From contig OY829327.1 in assembly GCA_963691655.1 (NCBI GenBank), forward strand, positions 87,432,019 through 87,496,018: DNA of 64,000 nt, given 5' to 3'. The DNA is from Toxonevra muliebris (taxonomy: Eukaryota > Arthropoda > Insecta > Diptera > Pallopteridae). The notes beneath the pieces are model-generated. The model did not search any database, was not told the DNA's origin, and saw nothing but the letters and a program-made list of their open reading frames with translations. This document shows positions 49,042-59,635 of this stretch, in pieces (position 1 is the stretch's first letter; each line of letters opens with the position of its first letter). The position numbers were made by a program, and so were the translations under genes.

Positions 49042-49704
49042 CATATATATATATATACATATATGAAGCTTACAAACTGATTGTTTTCAGATTTAAAAAA
49101 TAGCTCAAGCTTCGCGTTGAAATAGAGATCAAAATCACAAGAAAATATATGAAATTTATTGAAAGAAAATTTAAAAAGTATTAAAACAAAAAATGAAATT
49201 TTAATAAAAGCTCCCAAAGATAGCAGCAGAAATAATTTCTACTTACTAACGCCTGCAGCATCACGGATTTATATGTTTTTCTTAAAATTCGTCGAAAAGA
49301 AAACTTAAAGCACAGAAAACTTCTGCTTCGGCATGCTCAGCGAGACAACCAGAAGCTGTGAAAACGGCAACAACATCATAATCATCAACAGCAACAATAA
49401 ATTATAAATCAGCATCAGCAGAATTTATTTATTTTTGAGTGTGAATTTACAATTTCCATTATATTGAACAAGAACAACTTGAAATTATTATTATAATTGT
49501 AATTTTTGTTTTTATTATTAAATTTTATATAATGCATAAAAACTTATTTATTTTATTTTAAGCAAATGAGTTGACAAGAGAAATGCAAGCGTTAACGAAA
49601 AAAGTTAAACTTTATATGATGGGAAATTAATATTCTTAAGTAAAATATTTTACTTTAAATATAGGTCATTAAATTTAATGCATATATATGAAGAAACTTA
49701 TGTA
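49042..49704. other. AT-rich spacer
   Basis: TA repeat at 49043-49062. No gene seen. Confidence 0.5.
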
Positions 49705-49984
49705 CAGTGCCGGTCATATCATTTGCATCCAAAATCACTTGTACTTTAAATAACTACTTAAGGTCACTAAAATAAATTTTATCAAAAATGTTTTTAATTC
49801 AAAACAAAGTGTATTTATTGCCATTTATTATAAAAAAAAATAAAGGTATAAAATTATGTTGCAAATAAAAAAGAAAGAAGTAATATTAAATTAAAGTCTG
49901 AATTGAAGAGGTCAAAACATTTGCAACTAGAAAAAGTTAATGTGAAAATTGAAGAAAAATCGAAAAAGGTTGCAAAACTTTGTC

Positions 49985-50860
49985 GCATATCCATTATTAA
50001 CGATCACTGTTGAATGTCTACGTGGCATTGGCTCTATTCAATGTTTAGTCTGATCGATTTGAACTCGTTTCCATTGCTTCTAAACATTTTCATAGAGATC
50101 CTCCAGTTCCTTAAGCGTATTCGTGCCAATTTTTCGTTTCACGAGCAACTAATGGCTCTCAATCGGGCTTAGATCGGGTGACTGTACTGGACAAATGAGA
50201 ATTTGCGCATTTTTTTGCGACAAGGCAAGCTTTTACCAATTTAGACGTGCACTTTGGGTGATGATCCTGTGGGAACGTCAAATCACGCGGCATTTCCAAG
50301 CACGCCAACGAAAGTATAATGTCTCTTAAAATGTTTTTATTATCGTTGTATTTCATAGTTCCCCGAATGTGATGCGTTGAATCTATATTATTAGCTGAAA
50401 AGCAGCGCCACATCATAATACAACCTCCTTGGTGCTTTACTGTACCAAGTGTATGTCTAGGGTCGACTCTTTTACTGTGTGGCCTTCTAAAAAATTGTTT
50501 TCCGTCAAAACCGCACATGTTAATTTTGCTCTCATCTAACGACAAAACATTTTACAACTGTTGAAAGGTCCAGGTTTTGTATTTATGAGGGAATTTTAAA
50601 TGAGTTAAGCGAGTAAACGATTTTTGCGCAATGTTGTATGCGCTTAATCCACTTTTTCTGGGTCATCGCTGATGGTTGATGATGATATATGCAAATGAAA
50701 TGCATTTCTTATTTCTCTCGGTTTCACTTTCTGATTCGCTTTCAACAATTTTGTGATTTACTTAGTTTTTCTACACGTTTTTTTGCGAGATCTTCCACCT
50801 CTATGACGGCGATGAACGATACCGCTGTTAATAATTCGCGAAATCGTCGACTTGTGTATT
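49985..50860 (-). pseudogene. Tc1-like transposase remnant, copy 2
   Basis: Reading leftward from about 50860, a helix-turn-helix-like region is followed by the 128-codon open frame 50545-50159: MSLDESKINMCGFDGKQFFR (first Asp), GTVKHQGGCIMMWRCFSANN, then FPQDHHPKCTSKLVKACL (second Asp). The SPDL...E block lies in a neighbouring frame, as in copy 1, so the frameshift before it may be shared by both. The C-terminal LEDLYENV...ETSSNRSD region extends to about 49985. Stops interrupt the N-terminal third. Confidence 0.82.
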
Positions 50861-51204
50861 GAATATTTTTCCAAAATTTCGTTTTGAGATTAACTATTTC
50901 TCCCCCTTTCATTCTAAGCCCAATTGAGAGCCATTGGAGGCTCGTGAGGCGAAAAATTGGCAGGAATATGTTTGAAAAACTGGAGGATCTCTATGAATAT
51001 GTTTAGAGGTAATGGAAGCGAGTTCGAATCGATCAGACGAAACATTTAATGGAGCCAATGCCACGTAGATGTGCAACAATGATCGCTTATAATGAATATT
51101 CGACAAAGTTTTGAAAACTTTTTTGATATTTCTTCAATTTTCACATAAACGTTTTTTAGTTGCAAATGTTTTGACCTCTTCAATTCAGACTTTAATTTAA
51201 TATA

Positions 51205-52451
51205 TTGGGAGTATGAATATATAAACTCGTAATTGTGACTAACTTCATATCTATCATAAGCGCCATTTTTTGACATTGACAGCTATTCTATCTCAAAGAG
51301 CGCCAAAAATACTATAAGAATTGATCTGTCAAATAATTTTCATAATTTTACAAAAGTGTTTTACTCTAGCTGAAAATGTCGAATTTCGTGCCAACAAAAC
51401 AACATTTGCGGGAAGTTCTAATTTGCTTCTTCCATTTAAAGAAAAACGCAACTGAAGCACATCGTTTACTCACTGAAGCTTATCCTGACTGTGCGACGTT
51501 AGAATGTGTCAGGTGTGGTATGCCCGTTTCAAAAGTGGTGATTTTGATGTTGAAGACAGGGAACGTTCAGGCGGCCCGAAAAAGTTCGAAGATGAAGAAT
51601 TGAAGGCATTACTCGAAGAAGACTCATGTCAAACGCAATAAGAACTTGCAGAATCTTTAGGAGTTGATCAATGAACCATTTCTAACCGATTAAAAGCATT
51701 GGGAATGATTCAAAAGCAAGGAAATTGGGTGCTGTACGAATTGAAGCCGAGAGACGTCGAACGACGATTTTTCACATGTGAATTTCTGTCGGTCAGACAG
51801 CAAAGAAAGGGTTTTCTGCATCGTATTGTGACTGGCGATGAAAAGTGGATACGTTACGATAACCCAAAGCGTAAAAAATCATAGGGACCGCCCGGACATG
51901 CATCAACATCAACGGCAAAGCCGAACATCCATGGATCCAAGCTCATGCTGTGTATTTGGTGGGATATGAAAGGTGTCGTGTATTATGAGCTGTTGAAACC
52001 GAATGAAACGATCACTGGCGACCGCTACCGACAACAATTGATGCGTTTGAGGCGAGCATTAAAGGATAAGAGGCCAGAATATGAGAATAGACACGACAAA
52101 GTTATTCTTCAGCACGACAATGCTCGGCCGCATGTTGCAAGGCAAGTAAAAACATACTTGGAAACGCTGAAATGTTAAGTGCTACCCCACCCGCCGTATT
52201 TTCCAGACATTGCTCCTTCTGATTACCACTTGTTCCGATCGATGACACATGGCCTGGCTGAACAGCACTTCCGTTCTTTCGAAGAACTCTAAAAATGGTT
52301 CGATTCGCGGATAGCCTCAAAAGATGTGGAGTTCTTTCGACGCGGAATCCGTATGCTACCAGAAAGATGGGAAAAGGTTGTGGCTAACGATGGACAATAC
52401 TTTAAAGAATAAATTTGTAAAAAATACGAGTTTATACAATCATACTCCCAA
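51205..52451 (+). mobile_element. mariner element, copy 4 (1,247 bp), inside Tc1-like copy 2
   Basis: TA at 51203-51204 and 52452-52453. Left end TTGGGAGTATGAATATATAA, right end ...ACAATCATACTCCCAA. It lies in the arm that duplicates the transposase end, about 45 bp from the position used by copy 1 when the two arms are aligned, so this is an independent insertion. Confidence 0.94.
51376..52412 (+). pseudogene. mariner transposase, copy 4
   Basis: Starts MSNFVPTKQHLREVLI. A small deletion after DCA shifts the first part. It has the shared in-frame TAA after TCQTQ-equivalent codons, but unlike copies 1-3 the next bases (GAACTTGCAGAA) keep the frame into LAESLG. It shares the TAG after RKKS with copies 2 and 3. 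A further stop follows ETLKC, where the family has Trp (TGG to TTAAG region). YSPDIAPSD is changed by Ser to Phe in the TATTTTCCAGAC codons. Heavily broken. Confidence 0.9.
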
Positions 52452-52605
52452 TAACTTCTTTTTTTTTATTTGCAACATAATTTTGTACATTTAATTTTTT
52501 GTAATAAATGGCAATAAATACACTTTATTTTAAATGAAAGCGATTTTTGATAAAAATTATTTTAATGAACTTTAGAAGTGGTTGCAAATGATATGACCGG
52601 CACTG

Positions 52606-53008
52606 TAGATATAAATAACTACTTATAAATAAATAGAAACATATTTCAGATGGCATTATGATACTAGCACAAAAAACAAGCACATACACAAACAAACACA
52701 AGTTTTTAAATAATTTTTTCATGCAACAAAGCAAAACAAAATTTATTAATGGAATTTTCATGTTTGTCATTGTCATTTGAATTAGCAATTGTTGCTGCTG
52801 CTCTTTAGCTTTAGATACCTGAATAGCATTAACCTCTTTTTATTGTAAATACGGTTGAATTCTTGCATTAAGTATGTACAAATATTTGTTGATATAGCTA
52901 AATACAATTTTAATGTCTATAATTGAAATACCTTAAATTATTTGTTGTAGGTACACATTTTTAACCATTCATGTTAAATTACTAAAATGATTGTAATTAT
53001 ATAACATG
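52606..53008. other. AT-rich spacer
   Basis: No feature recognised. Confidence 0.5.
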
Positions 53009-53597
53009 TAGGGTAGCCAGATTTTCGAACCGCGAAATCAGTACATTAGACGTTGGAAATCAGTGAAAATCAGTACAAATCAGTACAGTTTTTAATGCTT
53101 TTATTACCTAGGAATTTAAATGTAATATAGTGATATAAACATCCTGAACTTTTTCCAAATTTTGTGTGTTCCTTTTACATTTTTTTTCTTCGTCAGTAGA
53201 CAATGTTGATTACGTATCAGTTTCTTTTTTTAAAGAATTTTGAGAGCTGAGGACAATAATCAAATGCAATTAATAATAAATTTTCTTCACTCATTTAAGA
53301 ACTCACGTTTTCTCCCCTCGATAGCAGTAAAGCGTATGTATTTTATTTTGTGAACAATCAAAAAAAGAAACAAACAGGGTGAGACTGTCTGCAAAAACGA
53401 TTTCAATGCCATTAAGGATAAGCACACAAATTCTTAAGATGCTAATTTGAAAAAATCAGTACAAAATCAGTACAAAAATCAGTACAAAATCAGTACAAAA
53501 TACAAAAATCAGTACTGATTTCGAGATTTAAAAAAATCAGTATTTAAAAAAATAATCAGGACATGTACTGATCAAATCACTACATTTGGCTACCCTA
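53009..53597. mobile_element. hAT-type miniature element with subterminal ATCAGTACAAA repeats (589 bp)
   Basis: ATAACATG at 53001-53008 and 53598-53605 flanks inverted ends TAGGGTAGCCAGAT and, on the reverse strand, TAGGGTAGCCAAAT. The motif ATCAGTACA or close variants occurs about four times in the first 90 bp and at least six times between 53455 and 53540, always in the same orientation. Such short subterminal repeats are typical transposase-binding sites of hAT elements. Non-coding. Confidence 0.87.
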
Positions 53598-53731
53598 ATA
53601 ACATGCAACATAATAAAATTATTCATTTACCCAGCAAATCCTTGTAAATATATGCGATAACGTTTCATGGTTTGCATAATTTATGTGGAAAGATTTAAAG
53701 GCAAGTAACTATAAGTTCATGCTGATTATAT

Positions 53732-53807
53732 CGTCGCCTGAGAATTGATTTGGCGTATAGGCATAGGAATACTTATACACATACGCCAAATCAATTCTCA
53801 GGCGACG
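53732..53807. mobile_element. 76-bp palindromic element, copy 2 (4-bp duplication ATAT)
   Basis: The arms are exact inverted repeats of 27 bases starting CGTCGCCTGAGAATTGATTT, around a 22-base loop AGGCATAGGAATACTTATAC plus two bases. ATAT flanks both sides (53728-53731 and 53808-53811). It can fold into a near-perfect hairpin. Non-coding. Confidence 0.88.
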
Positions 53808-55140
53808 ATATGTAAGCCTTTTAGTATAAAATAGGCTCTGAGATAATGCTACAATTCCAGTCTAGGATTATCTGATATTCTGATTACTACAATCATAGCA
53901 CTTGGTTTAAGGAAAAGCTTTACGCCACATTTGTTAACCTAGAAATCGGATGAATCAAAATGCCGCAGGTATACTAAGATCTCAGAAAGTTACATCTGTA
54001 TGAAGCTTCCTAAATTCCCCAATAATACTGTATGCTTCGACATTTTTAATTTCAACGATTTCTACTGAAACTCTAGGAATGTAAAGTTCAAATTACGCAT
54101 ACACAAATTTGCATACTCATATAAGCAAAACAATGCACATGCAATTAAACACGCCACACTACCAATGGCACGACCTCCAATTAACGCATGTTGTCGTCGT
54201 CGTCATCATTTTCAATATATATGTATGTGTGCAAGGTGCGTGTATGCGTATTTTCTCATCCGAACAGGTATGCAAAAGCAAGAATGCAATTTAAATAGCA
54301 TTTAAATTAATTGAATTTATGGTTTTAAGAAGAAAACAATGAAAGCATATGTATGCTTCATTCAGAGCATACATAAGTGTTTGCTTGTATGAGAGTCTAA
54401 GAGAGTGATTAAAAAACGAAAGCAAGAAATTAATTAACAAGAAATTTACACTATTAATAAAAATCTTTTTTTAATTGCTATTGATGAAAAAAATATGAGG
54501 TAAAGAGATCTGCAATCGAAAATGAAATGAAATGAAATTTATGTATGCGTATGTATGAATATTTGCATATTCACAGAATTGTTTTGTTTTTGTTTTTTTT
54601 TTATTATTAATGTTTGTATGTCTATATGCATGCCTCATTGAGGCTTGGCGCACATGATTTCGATTAAAAAGTACTTTTAAATTCAACCATGACATTTTAA
54701 TGAATTGTGTGAAGTTGCTTGGAAAAACACACACACTCACACATACATACACATACTTACACTTATCCCTACTCAGCTTAATGCATACACACACTGACGT
54801 GAATATCCTCAGCTTGAAATCACATCAACCAGATTTGGTCACCGCTATACATATGCAAATATGTATGTACATTTATAGGCGTATATGTAGTTGTGCCGTA
54901 TATGTATTTTAAATAAATTAATAAATTGATTTTAATTGCATGCTGCGTATTTTTTTAAGTACATTAATAAATACATTTTTTATGACTATTTACTACACGA
55001 TGTGCATATATGCGTATGAGTGGAAAAAGGGTTTATTTTTGAATATTTTCCTTTTAAAAACTTTAAAAAAAAATACATAAAAAGTTTGTAGAAATAAAAC
55101 TGCGTATATTCATGCATATTTAAATGTCTCAAATACACTT
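53808..55140. other. AT-rich spacer with CA-rich tracts
   Basis: CA-rich stretch near 54727-54760. The overlapping 107- and 70-codon open frames at 54471-54912 come from microsatellite-like sequence and are not called. Confidence 0.45.
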
Positions 55141-55216
55141 CGTCGCCTGAGAATTGATTTGGCGTATAGGCATAGGAATACTTATACACATACGTCAAAT
55201 TAATTCTCTGGCGACG
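55141..55216. mobile_element. 76-bp palindromic element, copy 3 (4-bp duplication ACTT)
   Basis: Left arm and loop are identical to copy 2. The right arm has three substitutions (GTCAAAT, TTAATTC, CTCTGGCG). ACTT flanks both sides (55137-55140 and 55217-55220). It is 1.33 kb from copy 2 in the same orientation. Confidence 0.88.
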
Positions 55217-55410
55217 ACTTGTGGAAACATAATTAGGTCACTAGAACAATATTTTATGCTGAGTTAGAAAAATATTTTGTGTTAGTAGTCCAAGAATTTT
55301 TTATAATGTCATTTAGCGGTACCATTAGTAGCCTTAAAAAATATTAAAAGCAATTAAAAAAGAGTGACGTATTTTGCGGGCAGTCGGCAATTGTGTATGA
55401 AGGAGTAAGA

Positions 55411-56803
55411 TTAGAAGTGGACGTATAATTAAGTCATTTTATGTTCTTTCGCAATCAACTTGACCAATAGAATTGATCATTTACACATTTCTGTATACTT
55501 TAGTTAAACAATTGTTGCTTTTGGTTGTGATGGGCAAAAATAAGAGTTCCACTCATTTGGAAAACTTTCCAGAACCTTGGGATTATTGCAAAGGTCGTGG
55601 AACAGCTAGCATTTTTACGTGGAAAAATGGTCAATGAGATAAGATACTACAAAAAATTCAAATCATTTCAAAACTTGCAATGCAAAAAACCACATAAAAC
55701 GTCTCCAGCAGAAGATAGATACTTGATTAGGCTCAGCAAAATGAATGATTTCTTAACTTTCATCAAACTAAGATCTCAAATGGACTTAGATTATAATTTG
55801 AAAAAATCAGCCAGAACTATATGCAAGTGATTAAATGAAAAAAAATGTTAGGACGAATTAGCAGACATAAACCTAACTGTCCAAAAAAAAATATTGCGCA
55901 GCGTATTCAGTTTTCTAAACGATATCTCCCACTAGTACCAGCATTTTTGGAAATTTGGAGCGATGAATCCAAATTAAATGTGTATGGCTCTTTGTTAGAC
56001 ATCCATCAAAAACTGAGCTGGAACCAAAATTTACTAAAAAAAAAAACTGTAAAACATGGGGCCCTTGTGTAATGGTTTGGTGGTGTTTCACTTCATCTGG
56101 AGTTAGTCCAATTGCTTAAATCGATAGCAAAATTACTGAAGAAAAGTACAAGGGCATCCTTAAAAATCATCTTCTCCTAGGATACGGTGAAAATTTACCT
56201 TTGGGTTGGATCTTTCAGCATGATAACCACCCGAAACACGTATATCGGGTCGATAAGTCTTGGTTAAATGAGAACAAAATAAAAATTCTCGAGTGGCCAG
56301 CCCAAAGTCCATATTTGAACCATATAGAAAATCTATAGAGTATTTTAAAAAGGGTCGTGGCAGCGAAAAAACCTTCAAATAAGGCTTCCTTATGGGCTAT
56401 CATTCAGGAGGAATAGAATCAAATCACTGCTACCCAATGCTCTGGTACTAGTCGAAGAGATGAACAGAAATTATCAGCCAAAAATTGTTTCCACAAAGTA
56501 CTAACAGTACCAAAGCTAAAATTTCAGTTTAAAATTAAAATATCATAAAACTTATTATTATTAGATATTTTTGTTTAGCATATGACTTAATTATATGACA
56601 ACAAATTACACCATAGACATACGATAATTTGAAAAAAATTTACATATTTGACATTATAATTGTTTATATCTTTTATAATTTGGAATATTGAACTGTTATT
56701 TATTTATTTTACTGTTAGTTTTGTTTCTTTTCAATAGAAAATTTATTTTTTCTTAAAATTCTTCTGTTCATAAGTTTATGACTTAATTGTATGTCCACAA
56801 CTG
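55411..56803 (+). pseudogene. Second Tc1-like element with decayed transposase
   Basis: The right end ...TTAATTGTATGTCCACAACTG precedes TA at 56804-56805. The left end near 55415 (GTGGACGTATAATTAAGTCAT) is its inverted partner; its first bases are lost. The transposase starts near ATG 55530 and is broken by frameshifts and stops, but shows EIWSDESKLNVYG (first Asp), VMVWWCFTSSGVSPIA, LGWIFQHDNHPKHV (second Asp) and LEWPAQSPYLNHIENL (Glu present, the usual SPDLNPIENLW altered at Asp and Pro). This is a Tc1-like DD34E enzyme, of a different family from the 20.6 and 49.7 kb elements: neither ends nor protein match. About 1.4 kb, normal for Tc1. Confidence 0.85.
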
Positions 56804-57540
56804 TATATGCATTTGTATTTACAACTCATGCCGAAAAGTATGCAATAAATTGTACTTAATTTAATGGAATATTGAACAACAAAGCAACTTATTAAAACCT
56901 TTTTTATAGGTAAATAATAATATTCGTGGTATCAGTCTACTTTGATGATTATTAAAACATACAACGTCTCAAGTTTCGATTTAATTGATAATGGTTAAAG
57001 GAGGACGTTTTTGGATTAAGGAGAAAATCAAATTTTGGTCGACCTAAAACTATCCCTTTCTTCTAGATCGTCAAAGAAATGTATTTTATTTTAAATTAAA
57101 AATCTTACGATTAAGTTGCATGGAACTAAAATACAATTACATTTTTAATTCTCTCAAGTCCAAAAATTCTTTTAAAGATCTTACTTAGCACCCAATCTAC
57201 GAAATTTATAACTTGTTGTTTCAAAGTTGTTGCTTTCAATGTGCTTTAGATGCAACTTCTTATTCCGACTTTCCCTTTTCTGAGGATCCAGGTGTATTCC
57301 GTTTTTCCTCCGTTTTTTTTTTTTGCTGCTGCTTTTTGGACTCTTTGGAATCAAGTGCATGACTGCAAATTTTATGCAGTGGTTTGTAGAGGGTGTGCAC
57401 AATCTATAGCCATTTTCTTTCGTTTATTTCTTCACATATTAGCGCCTGTTTGTATCTACCCACAGATCTGCACTGTTGACGGTTTTTGGCCATCAGCTCT
57501 TTAAAAGTTTTAAATGCGATAACGTTTTCCCTTTCTCTTT
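56804..57540. other. AT-rich spacer
   Basis: No gene recognised. A T-run at 57313-57325 is followed by a GCTGCTGC stretch. Confidence 0.45.
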
Positions 57541-59635
57541 TGTCTTTCAAACAGAAATTTCGAAAAGACCAGCTCAGTTCAAATATAAATCAAAAACTTC
57601 GAAGAACGCAATATTCAAAGTTGCATTTAACCCACATTGACTCTCGATGTATTGGTATTATTATATCTTCAGCTCACAATGGCGAATGTTTCAAGCTGTA
57701 TGCCGTGTCACTCAAAGTTATGCCGCTCAAGTATGGGGTTACACTCTATTTGAAGACGTAGACAAGCTGCAACTTTACTTTGTTAAAAAAATCTTAAGAC
57801 TCCCGGAATGCTCGCCTACTTATGCCATAACGTTGGAATCGAATATGGAAAGTAGACACATTTATACTCTTGCGCTACATCTAAATTATATACAAGGAAC
57901 GATTTTTGAGTACAGCAACAAAAGACTACCACACAATCTAACACGGAAAATACTGAGAAAAAACATATTCTGAGCTGAGTCACAAAATAAAATAGGAATG
58001 CAATTCAATTTAAGGTGGGATGATAGAGATTTAAACCCAAATATTTGTAATATGAGATAAGAAACGCTTTTATCGCTGAGGAATAACAAAATTCGAGGTA
58101 GTATGAGGGAACGGTACCAAAAAAGTGAAGGAAGGATATATAAAAATTTAGATTTCAATATTGGCAAAAAATATTTCAGTGATACAGCCAGCGATGCCAA
58201 CTTGTGGGGAATTCCCCGATTTGTGCGGAATTTTACTTAGTACGGGGAATCGGGGAATGAGCTGTTTTTTGCGGGAAATTTGAAACCGTTCAACTTTTAG
58301 TCAATAAAGTCTGTAGAATATTTTTTGTCAAATTTTATGTAATGTAAATCGTTTGACTTTTCCAATACTTCATATTTTGGGTCTAATAATCTTCACCCTG
58401 CACTTTCTTGGTTTTTGGAGAAATCGATTTTTAAAAGTGTGTAATTTGAAAGTATTTTATGAAAATTTCAGAGAGAAACTCGAAGTGCTTTCTTAGATAT
58501 AGACGATTATAGCGGCGAGTGTCAGTCAGGTTGCGCAGCGCTTCGGCATTACTTTCGGCTGTTCAGAAAGGCTTAGCTATACCTTATTCCAGCACCTCCT
58601 GATTAATAATTCCGGACTGCGATTGCATCGGTCACCGATCTGTGCGTTATGCAGATGCCCCTCTTGGTCTTATTGAGCGGGAGGAAGGTCTGTTGGGATT
58701 CGTCGATATATATTTAAAAGCCGATGGCCAAAACTTTGAACCCGTTGTTCTCAAAACAAGGTTTTTGGCATTGGCACGTACGGTCTAAAATTTAAATATG
58801 TTTTTCTATACAACAATGGCCCCTTTCTATGTTAATAGAAAAAAAGTTTGGTCAATTTTTTCCTCAATTTGCAACGTTTTACTTTCGAAAAAAGTTCAAT
58901 TTTTGAAAAAAATTAATTTTGGCTGTCCGCCGAAATTCGCGTAGTTGGAAGGGGGTAGGATTGATATATTTTGTTCAACAGTTCCATGTGTCAAAAGAAT
59001 TCCAGAGTCAGAAAGTATCTAACTTTTAACCTACCAGATCTGGAGCGCATTAAAATAACATTAACCTTGATAAATTTTAAGCGTATGTCGCTATTATTAT
59101 ATAAAATTATACCGATGCGGGGAATTGATTGAAAATCGGGGAATTTCTCGAGGGCTATCGGGGAGGCAGAAAAAATGAGTTGGCATCCCTGGATACAGCT
59201 GGCAGGTACAAAAATTCGTAATATTTAGAGCAAGATGCAATCTTTTGAAATTTATAATAAGAACTGTACACTGTGCAATCTAAATGAGATAGAAAACGTT
59301 GAGCATTTTATTAGGAAACGTCCCATTTTAACAACATTCCGTGTTGCAAATTTCCGAAAAACAACTTTGACACATTCTGATATAGTGAATGTATTGAATG
59401 AGAAAAATGATGAGTCTTGGAAAAAACTGGTTTCTTATATAACTGGTGCGCTGAAGTACAGAGAATTAATTGTAAATGAATTTATGTGATATGTTAAAAA
59501 AACAATCGCATATTCCGGCATACGATCTTTAAGGCCATTGCCGTATATTCTTTATTTAGTTATTTAAAAATACAGTTAGTCTATTAGCATTCCTTGTGAA
59601 CTTTAAATACAAATAACGAACTATTCTATTCTATC
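57541..59635 (+). pseudogene. LINE ORF2 C-terminal remnant, split by a hAT element
   Basis: From 57647 the frame reads WRMFQAVCRVTQSYAAQVWG, EDVDKLQLYFVKKILRLPEC and SRHIYTLALHLNYIQGTIFE, the region after the reverse transcriptase in insect non-LTR elements. It continues across a frameshift near 57973 to about 58180, where the hAT element sits, and resumes at about 59200. The final frame 59235-59489 has a Cys-His block CTLCNLNEIENVEHFIRKRP (CxxC...H...; the usual fourth Cys is Arg). A 3' UTR runs to about 59635, ending in TTCTATTCTATC-like sequence. The reverse transcriptase domain itself is absent, so the element is 5'-truncated. Start and end are approximate. Confidence 0.78.
58189..59191. 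mobile_element. hAT-type miniature element with 8-bp duplication GATACAGC (1,003 bp)
   Basis: GATACAGC at 58181-58188 and 59192-59199 flanks ends CAGCGATGCCAACTTGTGGG and, on the reverse strand, CAGGGATGCCAACTCATTTT. CAGNGATGCCAACT ends with an 8-bp duplication fit hAT. GGGGAAT and CGGGGAAT motifs recur just inside both ends. No transposase found; the GC-richer centre (58500-58790) has no recognised protein. Removing the element and one GATACAGC rejoins the LINE sequence. Confidence 0.88.

Larger units (their letters stand above)
49705..52605 (-). mobile_element. Tc1-like element, copy 2, with a nested mariner
   Basis: TA at 49703-49704 and 52606-52607. Ends CAGTGCCGGTCATATCATTT and ...AAATGATATGACCGGCACTG are perfect inverted repeats over the first 20 bases. 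Without the mariner it is about 1,650 bp. The transposase reads leftward and its C-terminal coding end (about 49985-50160) is duplicated, inverted, at 50915-51110 on the other side. This is the same architecture as copy 1 in opposite orientation. Flanking TACAGTGCCGG is intact here, so this copy shows the original tips. Confidence 0.9.

Noticed and set aside
54471..54912. 107-codon reverse and 70-codon forward open frames
   Set aside because: They derive from CACATA/GTATGT-type simple sequence; no family motif.
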